From contig NZ_CCRF01000065.1 of assembly GCF_000751775.1 (NCBI RefSeq), positions 1 to 62,875 on the forward strand: a stretch of 62,875 nucleotides of DNA. Direction: 5' to 3'. The stretch's first letter is position 1. Each line of letters begins with the position of its first letter. The translations under genes and the position numbers were made by a program. This stretch comes from Caldibacillus thermoamylovorans (GTDB lineage: Bacteria; Bacillota; Bacilli; Bacillales; Caldibacillaceae). The notes under the pieces are model-generated. The model had not been told where the DNA came from. It did not search any database and saw only the letters and a list, made by a program, of their open reading frames with translations. Below, one piece after another: positions 12,585 through 22,025 of this stretch.

Positions 12585-13235
12585 TTAAATAACCATTGTC
12601 TTCTTTTTCTCATTTTTTAAGCGAATCATTTCCATTATTTTCTTCGTCTTTTTATAAAAATAAGGTATAGTTACACCGGAAACATGTCCGATGAGTAAAC
12701 TGATAATAATTGTACCAATATGGACAGGTCCGCCAAGAATCCAGCCGATGATTACTACCGATACTTCCATGATGAGGCGGACGTTTTGAATTTTCCATCC
12801 TTTTTTTAAATGCAAAGCCATCATCAAACTATCCCGTGGTCCTGTACCGAAACCCGCCGATATATAAATTCCCATTCCGATCGCATAGATGAGAATTCCG
12901 ACAAATAAAATAAATAACTTCATACTGATCCAATTTGAATGAATAGGAAGCAATAAAAATAAATCGATAAAAATACCGACTAACAACATATTTATATAAG
13001 CCCCGGGTTGCGGTAATTTTTTCATGATAATACTGGAAATAGACAAGATGATGAGACCAACGATGATATTCCAAGTGCCAATTGTTAAACCCATTTGTTT
13101 ATACAAACCGATATGCAAGACATCCCATGATGCCACCCCAATGTTGGCTTTGATCGTTAAGGCTATTCCGAAAGCCATAATGATAATACCGATAAAAAAT
13201 ATAAAAAATTGGACAAATCGTTCTTCCTTTGTCAT
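12585..13235 (-). CDS. YczE/YitT-type membrane protein
   Basis: This 216-residue protein has about five to six membrane helices and the family features GIALTIKANIGVASWDVL and GFGTGPRDSLMM, as in YczE/YyaS/YitT membrane proteins. No substrate is known. AAGGGGACGG precedes the ATG. It lies upstream of cymR in the same direction and divergent from rarA. This gene is not part of the usual B. subtilis cymR-rarA spacing, so it may be a lineage-specific insertion. Confidence 0.8.
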   Translation of the reverse strand: MTKEERFVQFFIFFIGIIIMAFGIALTIKANIGVASWDVLHIGLYKQMGLTIGTWNIIVGLIILSISSIIMKKLPQPGAYINMLLVGIFIDLFLLLPIHSNWISMKLFILFVGILIYAIGMGIYISAGFGTGPRDSLMMALHLKKGWKIQNVRLIMEVSVVIIGWILGGPVHIGTIIISLLIGHVSGVTIPYFYKKTKKIMEMIRLKNEKKKTMVI

Positions 13236-13455
13236 TTCCCGTCCCCTTTTTAATTCATGACCATTTTGAAATTATAACATATTTTTCTTTTATTAACTAC
13301 ATTGGCGGCACGTGTGATAAAATCGCTCATTAAATGAAAGGTAAAATTTTTGCCTGAAATAATTTTCTATTACGGCATGAGTAGCTTCTTATATCTTTCC
13401 CCGAAAAAATCTTTATGTTAGATTAGTTGTATAACCAGATATGAGGGGAAGACAT

Positions 13456-14730
13456 ATGAACACACAACCATTAGCTTATCGCATGCGTCCCAGAGTTTTA
13501 GAAGAAGTGGCCGGACAAAAACATCTTGTCGGGGAAGGAAAAATTATTTATCGGATGGTGAAGGCCAGGCAATTGTCTTCGATGATTCTGTTTGGTCCGC
13601 CCGGTGTCGGAAAAACATCCATTGCCAGTGCGATTGCCGGAAGTACGGATTACGCTTTTCGGATGTTGAACGCCGTTACAAATAATAAAAAAGATATGGA
13701 AATTGTCGTTGAAGAGGCAAAAATGAGCGGCAAAGTGATTCTTTTATTAGATGAGGTCCATCGTTTAGATAAAGCAAAACAAGACTTTTTACTCCCCTAT
13801 TTGGAAAACGGGATGGTTGTTTTAATTGGGGCAACAACTGGAAATCCATATCATGTCATTAATCCGGCAATTCGCAGTCGCTGTCAAATTTTCGAATTAA
13901 AACCGTTACAACCGGAAGATATAAAGGAAGTTTTGCATCGGGCATTGGCAGACAGTGAACGGGGATTAGGGAAATTTCAGGTTGAAGTAACCGATGACGC
14001 TCTTGAGTTTTTAGCAAATGCGACAAACGGGGATCTCAGAAGCGCCCTAAACGGTCTGGAATTGGCTGTACTCTCAACCGAACCGAATGATGACGGCATT
14101 ATTCACATTAATGTGGAGATTGCCGGGGAATGTATCCAGAAAAAAGGCTTTTCCCACGAGCGTGATGGCGATGCCCATTATGACGTTTTATCCGGATTTC
14201 AAAAATCGATTCGTGGCAGTGATGTCAATGCAGCCCTCCACTATTTAGGTAGATTGATTGTTGCTGGTGATCTCCCAAGCATCGTCCGCCGTCTCCTAGT
14301 TATTGCTTATGAAGATGTTGGTCTGGCTAACCCGCAGGCAGCAGCAAGAACGGTTGCCGCCGTTACAACCGCTGAAAAAATCGGTTTTCCGGAAGCGCGA
14401 ATCCCTCTGGCAAATGCTGTCATTGACCTATGTTTATCGCCAAAATCGAATTCAGCCATTATGGCCATTGATGCCGCAATTGCTGATATTGAGAATGGCC
14501 GGAGCGGGGAAGTTCCAGACCATTTGAAAGATGCTCATTATCTTGGAGCAAAAAAACTAGGCCGAGGAATCGACTATAAATATCCCCATGATTACGAATC
14601 GGGCTGGGTAAAACAACAATATTTACCTGATTTAATTGCGGGGAAAAAATATTATCAGCCGAAAAAGACCGGGAAATATGAGTCAGCCCTTGCACAAGTA
14701 TACGAGAAAATTAACGATTTGATGAAGTGA
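13456..14730 (+). CDS. rarA: Replication-associated recombination protein A (AAA ATPase, YrvN)
   Basis: This 424-residue AAA+ ATPase related to clamp loaders acts at stalled forks. Walker A is FGPPGVGKTS near residue 50, Walker B is LLLDEVHRLDK, sensor 1 is GATTGNP, and the C-terminal tetramerisation region includes GAKKLGRGIDYKYPHDY. The frame opens at 13441, but AGGGGAAG points to ATG 13456 (MNTQPLAYRM). It is one of the few plus-strand genes in this part, and the large repeat array begins about 45 bases after its stop. Confidence 0.95.
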   Translation: MNTQPLAYRMRPRVLEEVAGQKHLVGEGKIIYRMVKARQLSSMILFGPPGVGKTSIASAIAGSTDYAFRMLNAVTNNKKDMEIVVEEAKMSGKVILLLDEVHRLDKAKQDFLLPYLENGMVVLIGATTGNPYHVINPAIRSRCQIFELKPLQPEDIKEVLHRALADSERGLGKFQVEVTDDALEFLANATNGDLRSALNGLELAVLSTEPNDDGIIHINVEIAGECIQKKGFSHERDGDAHYDVLSGFQKSIRGSDVNAALHYLGRLIVAGDLPSIVRRLLVIAYEDVGLANPQAAARTVAAVTTAEKIGFPEARIPLANAVIDLCLSPKSNSAIMAIDAAIADIENGRSGEVPDHLKDAHYLGAKKLGRGIDYKYPHDYESGWVKQQYLPDLIAGKKYYQPKKTGKYESALAQVYEKINDLMK

Positions 14731-14773
14731 ACAGTTTGGTCTAGATTGTGAGTGGTTTCTAAAATGGATGAAG

Positions 14774-15690
14774 GCTTTTTTGACGACGAGACTTGTTTTC
14801 GTCACCATTTTGTGGCGTGAAACTCCATTTTTTGGCGACGAGACTTATTCTCGTCACCTTTTTGTGGCGTGAAACTCCATTTTTTGACGACGAGACCCTT
14901 TCTCGTCACCATTTTGAAGCAGAAAACGATCTTTTTCGACGACGAGACTCGTTCTCGTCACCATTTTGAGCCGTGAAATGCTCATTTTTGACGACGAGAC
15001 CCTTTCTCATCACCTTTTTGTGGCGTGAAACTCCTTTTTTTGGCGACGAGACCTATTCTCGTCACCACTTTGAGCTGAAAAACACCCTTTTTTGACGGCG
15101 AGACCCGTTCTCGTCACCTTTTTGAAGCCGAAAACGCTCTTTTTCGGCGACGAGACCCTTTCTCGTCACCACTTTGAGCTGAAAATCACCCTTTTTTGAA
15201 GACGAGACCCTTTCTCGTCACCTTTTTGTGGCCGGAAACTCTATTTTTTGACGACGAGACCCGTTCTCGTCACCATTTTGAAACCGAAAACGCTCTTTTT
15301 CGACGACGAGACTTATTCTCGTCACCATTTTGAGCCGTGAAATGCTCATTTTTGACGACGAGACCCGTTCTCGTCACCATTTTGAAGCAGAAAACGCTCT
15401 TTTTCGGCGACGAGACTCGTTCTAGTCACCATTTTGAGCCGTGAAATGCTCATTTTTGACGACGAGACCCTTTCTCGTCACCTTTTTGAGGCGAAAAACT
15501 CCATATTTTGACGACGAAACTTATTCTCGTCACCATTTTGAGCCGAAAAACTCCATATTTTGACGACGAGACCTATTCTCGTCACCATTTTGAGCCGAAA
15601 AACTCCTTTTTTTGACGACGAGACTTATTCTCGTCACCATTTTGAGCCGTGAAATACTCTTTTTTGGCGACGAGACCTATTTTTGTGACA
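14774..15690 (+). repeat. Tandem array I: about 18 palindromic units of 52 bp
   Basis: About 18 head-to-tail units were counted by eye. Each has a T-run, then GACGACGAGAC-N4-TCTCGTCACC, which can fold into a hairpin, then an A-rich segment with variants such as ATTTTGAGCCGTGAAA. The period is 52 bp with occasional one- or two-base changes. Units differ mainly in the hairpin loop (CTTA, CCCT, CTCG, CCTA) and in the last 15 bases. No gene lies inside. The reverse complement matches the units of the array at 50.6-51.9 kb. Confidence 0.95.
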
Positions 15691-15761
15691 AAGAACACTC
15701 TTGTTAAGATTTCAGAAAATACATTCGTATGTTAAAATTAGTAAATGGGAGGTGATATACT

Positions 15762-16091
15762 ATGGACGTGGTTAATTTTGCTTCAACAATTTTTGCGTTT
15801 ATTTATTTTGGTCTTATCGTCTTACTTATCGTTTCCTTCACCCTTTTTATCCGTAGAATTCTTATCAATTCTTCTAAGAAAAATCAGCATTTAGAAGAAA
15901 TTGAAAAGAGTCTGAAAAAATTACAGAATTACTTGAAAAGGATAAAAATGCCGATTAGCATTAGCACAATTGTACCATTTCGGCAGATGATTGACATACT
16001 AGCATTAGTAGTTATCCCACTTGTTTTTGTCATAGAAAAATCAGTAAAGAATTCTCTCTCTACTGATTTTTCTATGAGCCTTTTAAACTAG
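15762..16091 (+). CDS. DUF4083-like small membrane protein, frameshifted at its C-terminus
   Basis: A strong GGGAGGTGAT site precedes the ATG. The first 50 or so residues look like the Bacillus DUF4083 family: one membrane helix (about residues 8-30), then FIRRILINSS and a charged helix. The six-A run at 15915-15920 appears to have lost one A. Adding it back gives ...KKITELLEKDKNAD and a stop at 15956-15958, a normal 65-residue family protein. As sequenced, the frame runs through the terminator hairpin to 109 residues. This is either a recent null mutation or a homopolymer sequencing error. Confidence 0.7.
   Translation: MDVVNFASTIFAFIYFGLIVLLIVSFTLFIRRILINSSKKNQHLEEIEKSLKKLQNYLKRIKMPISISTIVPFRQMIDILALVVIPLVFVIEKSVKNSLSTDFSMSLLN
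16031..16076. terminator. Perfect 16-bp inverted repeat between convergent genes
   Basis: CATAGAAAAATCAGTA at 16031-16046 is repeated inverted at 16061-16076 with a 14-base loop. The position between the DUF4083-like gene and tcdA suggests a two-way terminator, although the T-runs outside the stem are short. Confidence 0.75.
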
Positions 16092-16856
16092 CATCTCATC
16101 TTTCACACGGTTGATTTTAACACCTTCTAAAATTTTCCTTACTACATAACTTGCCATAATCAAGCCGACCACCGATGGGACAAATGCATTGGATGAAGGA
16201 GGCATTTGCCCTTTGCGGGTCGGTGCTTCATCATTCCCAACATATTGGCGGACATCTTCACGAATGACAATCGGGCTTTCATCAGAAAACACAACCGGAA
16301 TACCTTTTTTAATCCCCGCTTTTTTCAAATGGCCGCGAATAGCCCGGGCAATCGGGTCGGTATGAGTTTGCGAAATATCGGCAATTTGGAAGCGGGTCGG
16401 ATCCATTTTATTTGCCGCCCCCATACTGGAGATAATCGGAATATTTCGTTTCAAGCATTCTTTCATAATATGAACTTTGTAAATGATCGTGTCAGATGCA
16501 TCGACAACAAAATCAATACCGTAATGAAAAATTTCCTCATATGTTTCTTCCGTGTAAAACATTTTTAGTGCAATTACTTCACAATCCGGATTGATATCGG
16601 CAATCCGTTCCTTCATCAATTCTACTTTCGATCGACCGATAGTTGACAGCAAGGCAATGATTTGACGATTCACATTCGTAATATCAACATCATCTTTATC
16701 AATTAAAATTAACCGGCCAACACCGCTTCTCGCTAATGCTTCAGCTGCAAAAGATCCGACACCGCCAATCCCGAGAACAAGGGCGGTTGTATTTTTCAGC
16801 TTTTCTAAACCTTCTTTTCCAATGGCTAATTCATTCCTTGAAAACTGATGTAACAT
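16083..16856 (-). CDS. tcdA: tRNA threonylcarbamoyladenosine dehydratase TcdA (YrvM)
   Basis: This 257-residue ThiF/E1-like enzyme cyclises t6A37 to ct6A in tRNAs using ATP. The nucleotide site is VLGIGGVGSFAAEALARSG at about residues 27-45, IDKDDVDITNVNRQI follows, and DFVVDASDTI is the central acidic motif. The C-terminal helix could associate with membrane. GAGGATG precedes the ATG. The gene is followed by the 6S RNA locus on its upstream side, as in B. subtilis. Confidence 0.93.
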   Translation of the reverse strand: MLHQFSRNELAIGKEGLEKLKNTTALVLGIGGVGSFAAEALARSGVGRLILIDKDDVDITNVNRQIIALLSTIGRSKVELMKERIADINPDCEVIALKMFYTEETYEEIFHYGIDFVVDASDTIIYKVHIMKECLKRNIPIISSMGAANKMDPTRFQIADISQTHTDPIARAIRGHLKKAGIKKGIPVVFSDESPIVIREDVRQYVGNDEAPTRKGQMPPSSNAFVPSVVGLIMASYVVRKILEGVKINRVKDEMLV

Positions 16857-17065
16857 TGATCCACATCCTCTGTAAATAGAATCATTGAAGTAATTTTACA
16901 TTTTCCCATCTTTTACTACAGGCGCTTAAAAACAATTTTTCAATATAAAATTTCCCTCTATAAGTGGAGGAATCCCTTTAAATCGGCAAAAGAAATACCC
17001 TTTGAAAATCAAAAGGTAGTGGGTCCAAAATTTATTTCATTTCTAATTTCGCATTTTTAACAAAC

Positions 17066-17263
17066 AAAAAGAGATGTCCCAATCGTGCCGTCGTTTGGAT
17101 GCCTGTTTTGAACCCGCTCTCAGCAGGTGGGTGTCCTGTTCTAAGCTTTACAAGTCCACTGTTACGAGGCATTTGCGCCACTTAGAAACTTCAGACTCCC
17201 TAAGGCAAAAATGTTCGGTCAAAACGTTAGCAAACTTACGGTCACATCAGGACTCTCTTCGTT
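17066..17263 (-). ncRNA. ssrS: 6S RNA (SsrS / BsrA type)
   Basis: About 198 nt lie on the minus strand between aspS and tcdA, the place of the B. subtilis 6S-1 gene. The ends pair as a closing stem (AGAGA with TCTCT, TCC with GGA, GTG with CAC, CCG with CGG). Internal segments match my recall of Bacillus 6S RNA: GTTTTGACCGAACA, GGGAGTCTGAAG, CGTAACAGTGG, GCTTAGAACAGGACACC and CTGCTGAGAGCGGGTTC. The 3' end falls in a T-run at 17066-17070. 6S RNA binds sigma-A RNA polymerase. Confidence 0.93.
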
Positions 17264-17269
17264 GTTTTT

Positions 17270-17298
17270 ATAATAACATAAATTCAGTGAAACTTCAA
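17270..17298 (-). promoter_or_regulatory. Sigma-A promoter of 6S RNA
   Basis: TTGAAG (plus 17293-17298) and TATTAT (plus 17270-17275) are separated by 17 bases on the minus strand, giving a start near 17263. The -35 lies inside a GAAACTTCAATC block that belongs to the dispersed repeat described next. Confidence 0.8.
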
Positions 17299-17450
17299 TC
17301 CGTCGTATGATGTGTAAGTTGTACCAATCTTCCGGTTTAGCCTCTTATACTACCTAATCTTTTAAGAGGGTCCGTGTAGGATACAGTGAAACTTCAACCA
17401 GTGGAAATCCATATCCCACTCAATGTTGATTACGAAATCAGACCTTGGCT
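17285..17450 (+). repeat. Degenerate copies of the dispersed GTGAAACTTC repeat
   Basis: AGTGAAACTTCAATC (about 17287) and CAGTGAAACTTCAACCAGTGG (about 17383) are two decayed copies of the element seen intact upstream of adhE. TAAGTTGTACCAATC and GTCCGTGTAGGATACAG match its internal and end segments. The rest of 17300-17529 holds no gene that I recognise. Confidence 0.6.
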
Positions 17451-17529
17451 AACCCCACTCCCACCTGTATTCCTCATTGACTGCCTGCCATTAAAAATTT
17501 CAAACAAGCGGAACAGGAAATACCTTCCT

Positions 17530-19311
17530 TTACTCTTTCTCTTTGTTAATGACCGAAAGTTGAAGCTCATCCAATTGCGCCTGACTGACTCCACTCGGTG
17601 CGTTTGTCAACGGATCACTTGCACTGGCTGTTTTCGGAAATGCAATGGTATCACGCAAGTTTGTTCTTTCAGCAAGAATCATAACAAAGCGGTCTAAACC
17701 AAGGGCAATCCCTCCATGTGGCGGTGTCCCATATTCAAAAGCATCCATTAAAAATCCAAATTGACTTCGGGCCTGCTCTTCGGAAAAGCCAAGAGCGCGA
17801 AACATTTTTTCTTGAATATCCCGTTCAAAAATACGGAGTGAACCGCCGCCCAACTCATACCCGTTTAATACAATATCATAGGCTTGTGCGCGAACCTTTC
17901 CGGGGTCAGTATCCAAAAGCTCGATATCTTCCCTGAACGGCATCGTAAACGGATGGTGGGCAGCATAATAGCGACCATCTTCATCGTCATATTCCAATAA
18001 CGGCCAGTCCGTTACCCAAAGGAAATTAAATTTTTTCTCATCAATCAGTTGCAAATCTTTTCCCAATTTCAAGCGAAGGGCACCAAGGCTGTCAGCTACA
18101 ACTGATTGTTTATCGGCTACAAACAATAATAAGTCACCGGTTTCTGCTTCCAAAATTGATGTTAATTGACTTCGGGTCGCTTCATCAAAAAATTTCGCGA
18201 TTGGACCGTTGAAACCTTGATCGGTAACCTTGACCCACGCCAGTCCTTTTGCACCGTAACGTTTCACAAATTCCGTTAATCCATCAATATCTTTACGTGA
18301 ATACTTGTCAGCCGCTTTTTTTACATTGATTCCTTTCACTTGTCCGCCGGAAGCAACCGTATCGGCAAAAACTTTGAAACCGGAATCTTTAACAGCTTCA
18401 GAAAGATCAACAAGTTCAAGGCCAAAACGAGTATCCGGTTTATCCGACCCGAATCGGTCCATTGCCTCCTGATAGGTAAGGCGCGGAAACGGTATCGTAA
18501 TATCAATACCTTTTACATCTTTCATTACCTTTTTCATCATCCGTTCAACAATGTCAATAATATCTTCCTGACTTAAGAAACTTGTCTCAATATCAATTTG
18601 GGTAAATTCCGGCTGACGATCTGCACGTAAATCTTCATCACGAAAACAACGGGCCACTTGGTAATAACGGTCAAAGCCACCAACCATCAGCAACTGTTTA
18701 AAAAGTTGCGGGCTCTGCGGCAACGCATAAAATTCTCCCGGATGGACGCGGCTGGGAACAAGATAGTCCCGCGCTCCCTCAGGCGTACTTTTTGTCAATA
18801 TCGGGGTTTCCACTTCTATAAAGGCTTCACTGTCTAAAAAGTCACGAATCGCTCTTACCGTTTTATGCCGTAATTTTAATGTCTCATACATCACCGGACG
18901 ACGTAAATCTAAGTAGCGATATTTCAACCGCATTTCCTCCGTGATTTCGGCATTGTTATCAATCATAAACGGCGGTGTTTTCGATTCATTTAAAACAGAA
19001 ACTTTTTCACAATGAATTTCAATTTTTCCTGTTTTTAACTTTGGATTTTCTGTACCTTTTTCCCGTAAAACAACTTTTCCTTGTACATCCAGAACATATT
19101 CACTGCGAACTCCATCAGCAATGGCCAAAGCTTCTTTTGAAACATCCGGATTGAAAACGACCTGAACGATGCCGGTTCGATCCCTTAAATCAATAAAAAT
19201 AAGTCCGCCGAGGTCTCTCCTTTTTTGGACCCATCCTTTTAACACAACGGTTTCCCCTTCATTTTTTTCGGAAATTTCTCCACAATAATAGGTTCTACCA
19301 AACATTGACAT
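17530..19311 (-). CDS. aspS: Aspartate--tRNA ligase
   Basis: This 593-residue class IIb synthetase has an N-terminal OB-fold anticodon domain (about residues 1-105), motif 2 around [18 protein letters not shown], the bacterial insertion domain, and motif 3 [13 protein letters not shown]. The frame opens at 19329, but GGAGG eight bases before ATG 19311 ([10 protein letters not shown]) sets the start and the length matches Bacillus AspRS. It follows hisS, from whose T-box transcript it is read. Confidence 0.97.
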   Translation of the reverse strand: MSMFGRTYYCGEISEKNEGETVVLKGWVQKRRDLGGLIFIDLRDRTGIVQVVFNPDVSKEALAIADGVRSEYVLDVQGKVVLREKGTENPKLKTGKIEIHCEKVSVLNESKTPPFMIDNNAEITEEMRLKYRYLDLRRPVMYETLKLRHKTVRAIRDFLDSEAFIEVETPILTKSTPEGARDYLVPSRVHPGEFYALPQSPQLFKQLLMVGGFDRYYQVARCFRDEDLRADRQPEFTQIDIETSFLSQEDIIDIVERMMKKVMKDVKGIDITIPFPRLTYQEAMDRFGSDKPDTRFGLELVDLSEAVKDSGFKVFADTVASGGQVKGINVKKAADKYSRKDIDGLTEFVKRYGAKGLAWVKVTDQGFNGPIAKFFDEATRSQLTSILEAETGDLLLFVADKQSVVADSLGALRLKLGKDLQLIDEKKFNFLWVTDWPLLEYDDEDGRYYAAHHPFTMPFREDIELLDTDPGKVRAQAYDIVLNGYELGGGSLRIFERDIQEKMFRALGFSEEQARSQFGFLMDAFEYGTPPHGGIALGLDRFVMILAERTNLRDTIAFPKTASASDPLTNAPSGVSQAQLDELQLSVINKEKE

Positions 19312-19325
19312 TTTTCCATCCTCCA

Positions 19326-20597
19326 TCAAACAGCAAATTGTTTAATCTCTTCAATAAATGTTGCTAATTTAATTTCTTTTTGTTCACCGGTCTCCATATT
19401 TTTCAATTGGACAATACCGGCATCCAGTTCATCCTCACCAATAATTACCACGAACTTTGCATGTAGCCTGTCTGCCGATTTTAATTGAGCTTTCATCTTC
19501 CGACCCGTATAGTCGCGGTCAGCTGAAAAACCGTTATTCCGCAGTTCACTTAGTAATTTTACTGAGTAATCTTTTGCCCGTTCACCTAAAGCAACAACAT
19601 AAAAATCAAGACCGTTATGTATATCCGGTTGAACTTGCTCTGCTTCCAATGCAGCAATCAGCCTCTCTATACTTAATGCAAAGCCAATTCCCGGTGTTTC
19701 CGGTCCGCCGAATTCCTCAACAAGCCCATTATAGCGACCGCCGCCACATAATGTTGTAATGGCACCAAAACCCGGTGCAGAACTCATAATCTCAAACGTT
19801 GTCGCATTATAATAGTCAAGACCGCGAACCAATGTCGAATCAATTGTATATTCGATACCTAAATCGGTTAAATATTGACAAACTTTATCAAAATAAACTT
19901 TTGATTCGTCGTTCAAATATTCTAAAATTGACGGCGCGGTTTTCATCAGTTCATGTTCCCGGTCAACCTTGCAATCCAAAATTCGCAACGGATTTTTTTC
20001 TAACCGGTTTTGACAATCTTCACAAAACTCGCCGATTCGAGGCCGAAAATGGTTGATTAGCGCTTCCCGGTGTTTTGCCCGGCTTTCTTTATCGCCTAAA
20101 CTATTGATGACTAAATGAACATTTTTTAATCCGGCCTCTCTGTAAATATTCATGGCAAGACTGATTACTTCGGCATCAATGGCCGGATCTTGACTTCCCA
20201 ATGCTTCAACACCAAATTGAACAAATTGACGGTATCTCCCGGATTGTGGACGTTCATAACGAAACATCGGACCAATATAGAAAAGCTTTACCGGTTGATT
20301 CGGGTCACCATACATTTTATTTTCGACAAAGGATCGGACAACCGCTGCTGTTCCTTCAGGTCTGAGTGTCAAGTCACGACCGCTACGATCTTGGAAGGAA
20401 TACATTTCTTTTTGAACGATATCGGTCGTATCACCGACTCCTCGTGCAAAAATTTCCGTATGTTCAAAAATAGGTGTTCTTATTTCTTCAAAATGATATT
20501 TATTTGTAACCTCGCGCATTTTTTCTTCCAACCATTGCCAAATTTTTGCCTGACCGGGAAGAATATCCTGGGTTCCTCTTGGAATTTGAACTTTCAA
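19326..20597 (-). CDS. hisS: Histidine--tRNA ligase
   Basis: This 423-residue class II synthetase carries the [10 protein letters not shown] start, motif 2 [21 protein letters not shown], the histidine A motif [15 protein letters not shown], and motif 3 [12 protein letters not shown]. The anticodon-binding domain forms the last 95 residues or so. The start is TTG at 20597, eight bases after AGGAGG. It is the first gene of hisS-aspS behind a T-box leader. Confidence 0.97.
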   Translation of the reverse strand: MKVQIPRGTQDILPGQAKIWQWLEEKMREVTNKYHFEEIRTPIFEHTEIFARGVGDTTDIVQKEMYSFQDRSGRDLTLRPEGTAAVVRSFVENKMYGDPNQPVKLFYIGPMFRYERPQSGRYRQFVQFGVEALGSQDPAIDAEVISLAMNIYREAGLKNVHLVINSLGDKESRAKHREALINHFRPRIGEFCEDCQNRLEKNPLRILDCKVDREHELMKTAPSILEYLNDESKVYFDKVCQYLTDLGIEYTIDSTLVRGLDYYNATTFEIMSSAPGFGAITTLCGGGRYNGLVEEFGGPETPGIGFALSIERLIAALEAEQVQPDIHNGLDFYVVALGERAKDYSVKLLSELRNNGFSADRDYTGRKMKAQLKSADRLHAKFVVIIGEDELDAGIVQLKNMETGEQKEIKLATFIEEIKQFAV

Positions 20598-20640
20598 ATG
20601 TAAAGCCTCCTTTAATGTATTACGATTTAGTTTTTAATAA

Positions 20641-20691
20641 GAAAAGCGCTGGGCGACCGGAGTTAGACAATAAAACTAATCCAAAGCTTTT
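20641..20691 (-). repeat. GAAAAGC inverted repeat in the hisS leader
   Basis: GAAAAGC (20641-20647) and GCTTTTC (20685-20691) flank a GC-rich segment with GCTGGGCGACCGGAG. It lies between the T-box terminator and the hisS ribosome site, so it is within the readthrough transcript. It resembles short hairpin repeats common between Bacillus genes. A regulatory role is not shown. Confidence 0.5.
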
Positions 20692-20747
20692 CGCCTGCAT
20701 TTTTATAATTTCTTATCTTTTAAAAAGGAAAATAAATAGGGAAAAAT

Positions 20748-21045
20748 AAAAAAGCCCCCGTTCCTTGTCATTAACAAGGGACGAGAGCTTGATCTCGCGG
20801 TGCCACCCTAATTGAAGAATAATACCTATTATTCTTCCACTTAAACAGTTAACGCCTGCCTACGTATTGCCCTTACTAAACCGCCCATGAAACCGGCAAC
20901 GATCGTTCAGGAATCACTTCAGGAGTGTCTTTCATTTCGTCATTATGGAGGAATGCTTTCAGCCGCGACATTCCCTCTCTTTCCATTTGGGGCGAAACTA
21001 CTTTTCTCCGTCATCAGTTTATTATATTAAAAATATTGTTATTGA
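20748..21045 (-). promoter_or_regulatory. T-box leader of hisS-aspS
   Basis: AGGGTGGCACCGCG lies on the minus strand at plus 20796-20809. A terminator stem with GCCCCCGTTCCTTGTC as one arm (20754-20769) ends in a T-run at 20748-20753. An AGTA motif is present in stem I. In the slot that holds GCT in the alaS leader, this one reads GAAA-GAC-A, with CAC overlapping GAC (plus 20925-20929). The aligned specifier is thus Asp GAC, with His CAC two bases on. Confidence 0.92.
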
Positions 21046-21051
21046 TACTTT

Positions 21052-21080
21052 ATCATACGGGAAGCTTAATTAAAAGTCAA
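21052..21080 (-). promoter_or_regulatory. Sigma-A promoter of hisS-aspS
   Basis: TTGACT (plus 21075-21080) and TATGAT (plus 21052-21057) are 17 bases apart on the minus strand and begin four bases after the stop of the small gene upstream. Confidence 0.85.
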
Positions 21081-21084
21081 GTAT

Positions 21085-21261
21085 CTATGAGCGAAAAAGA
21101 TGTTTTTTCAGCTTTCTTACTTCTCCTATTGAAAGTCCGTACTCAGACGCCAGTTCAAACAAAGATGCATTTTCTTGTTTTTCAATAAAGTCATGGAAGT
21201 CTACGCCAAAAACTTGTTTCCCTGTCAGGTTTACCTGATCATTTTTATCACTTGCACGCAT
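21085..21261 (-). CDS. Small YrzK-like protein (possible helix-turn-helix)
   Basis: This 58-residue reading frame has AGGAGG in front of two adjacent ATGs (21264 and 21261). Spacing favours the second. The protein contains GKQVFGVDFHDFIEKQ and then LFELASEYGLSIGEVRKLKK, which looks like a helix-turn-helix of the sigma-70 region 4 type. Position upstream of hisS suggests the B. subtilis yrzK equivalent. That name is from memory of gene order, so the symbol is left blank. No terminator separates it from the hisS promoter. Confidence 0.75.
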   Translation of the reverse strand: MRASDKNDQVNLTGKQVFGVDFHDFIEKQENASLFELASEYGLSIGEVRKLKKHLFRS

Positions 21262-21325
21262 CATTTTCCTCCTAAAAAAGTTTTGTCGATAATAGTATGT
21301 CCTATTCTAACGTTGCTTTTTCATA

Positions 21326-21355
21326 AAAAAAGACAAACTCCGGTTAAGTTTGTCC
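21326..21355 (-). terminator. Intrinsic terminator downstream of dtd
   Basis: GACAAACT (minus strand) pairs perfectly with AGTTTGTC across a seven-base loop (plus 21333-21355) and is followed by seven Ts (plus 21326-21332). It ends the relA-dtd transcript before the small gene. Confidence 0.9.
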
Positions 21356-21356
21356 A

Positions 21357-21559
21357 ACGATGCGAGTGATGTAATGATCGTCCGGTCAATAATTAATTTG
21401 TACTTATGATTAGGCAGCTCTGGCTTGTCTACCAATGATGTAATGATTTGCCTGCCAATAATCAATATAGTACTTTTGACGAGAACAGGTGGCTCCTATC
21501 ATTAGTTTACCTGTTAATTATCAAGCTTACTTTTAATTAGAACTGCTGTGGTTTATCTA
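21357..21559 (-). repeat. Decayed tandem copies of the dtd 3' end
   Basis: Three degenerate units of about 61-73 bp lie between the dtd stop and its terminator. On the plus strand they share GATGTAATGAT, a CAATAATCAAT-like core and a GTCTACCAAT-type end. The coding end of dtd itself (21559-21597) is a fourth member of the series. Confidence 0.65.
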
Positions 21560-22012
21560 TCAGTGATTCAGTGACTGACTGTCAATAATCAATGTAACCG
21601 GTCCGTCATTCGTAAAGGTTACATCCATCATTTCACCAAATTTACCTGTCTCAACGACAAAGCCTTTTTCCCGTAATCGCGTATTAAAATATTCATATAA
21701 TCGATTGGCTTGATCCGGTTTGGCCGCTTCCATAAAATTAGGTCTTCTCCCTTTCCGGATATCCCCGTATAACGTAAATTGTGAGATGGAAAGAATCTCT
21801 CCTTCAACGTCTGACAGGGAAAGGTTCATTTTCCCGTTCTCATCTTCAAAAACGCGAAGACCGGAAATTTTTTCAGCAAGGTATTCTGCGTCTTTTTCAG
21901 TATCTGAATGGGTCACACCGATGAGTAAAACAAATCCTTTTGCAATTTTCCCTACGATTTCTCCATTCACCGTTACACTTGCATTTTTTGCCCGCTGTAA
22001 TACAGCTCGCAT
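21560..22012 (-). CDS. dtd: D-aminoacyl-tRNA deacylase
   Basis: This 150-residue enzyme removes D-amino acids (and mischarged Gly) from tRNA. The family motifs [10 protein letters not shown] (about residues 76-85) and NDGPVTLII (near 136) form the active site. AGGGGGG precedes the ATG, and the ribosome site lies just past the relA stop, so the two genes are a tight pair as in B. subtilis. The last 12 codons are the part that appears copied downstream. Confidence 0.96.
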   Translation of the reverse strand: MRAVLQRAKNASVTVNGEIVGKIAKGFVLLIGVTHSDTEKDAEYLAEKISGLRVFEDENGKMNLSLSDVEGEILSISQFTLYGDIRKGRRPNFMEAAKPDQANRLYEYFNTRLREKGFVVETGKFGEMMDVTFTNDGPVTLIIDSQSLNH

Positions 22013-22025
22013 TTCGTACCCCCCT

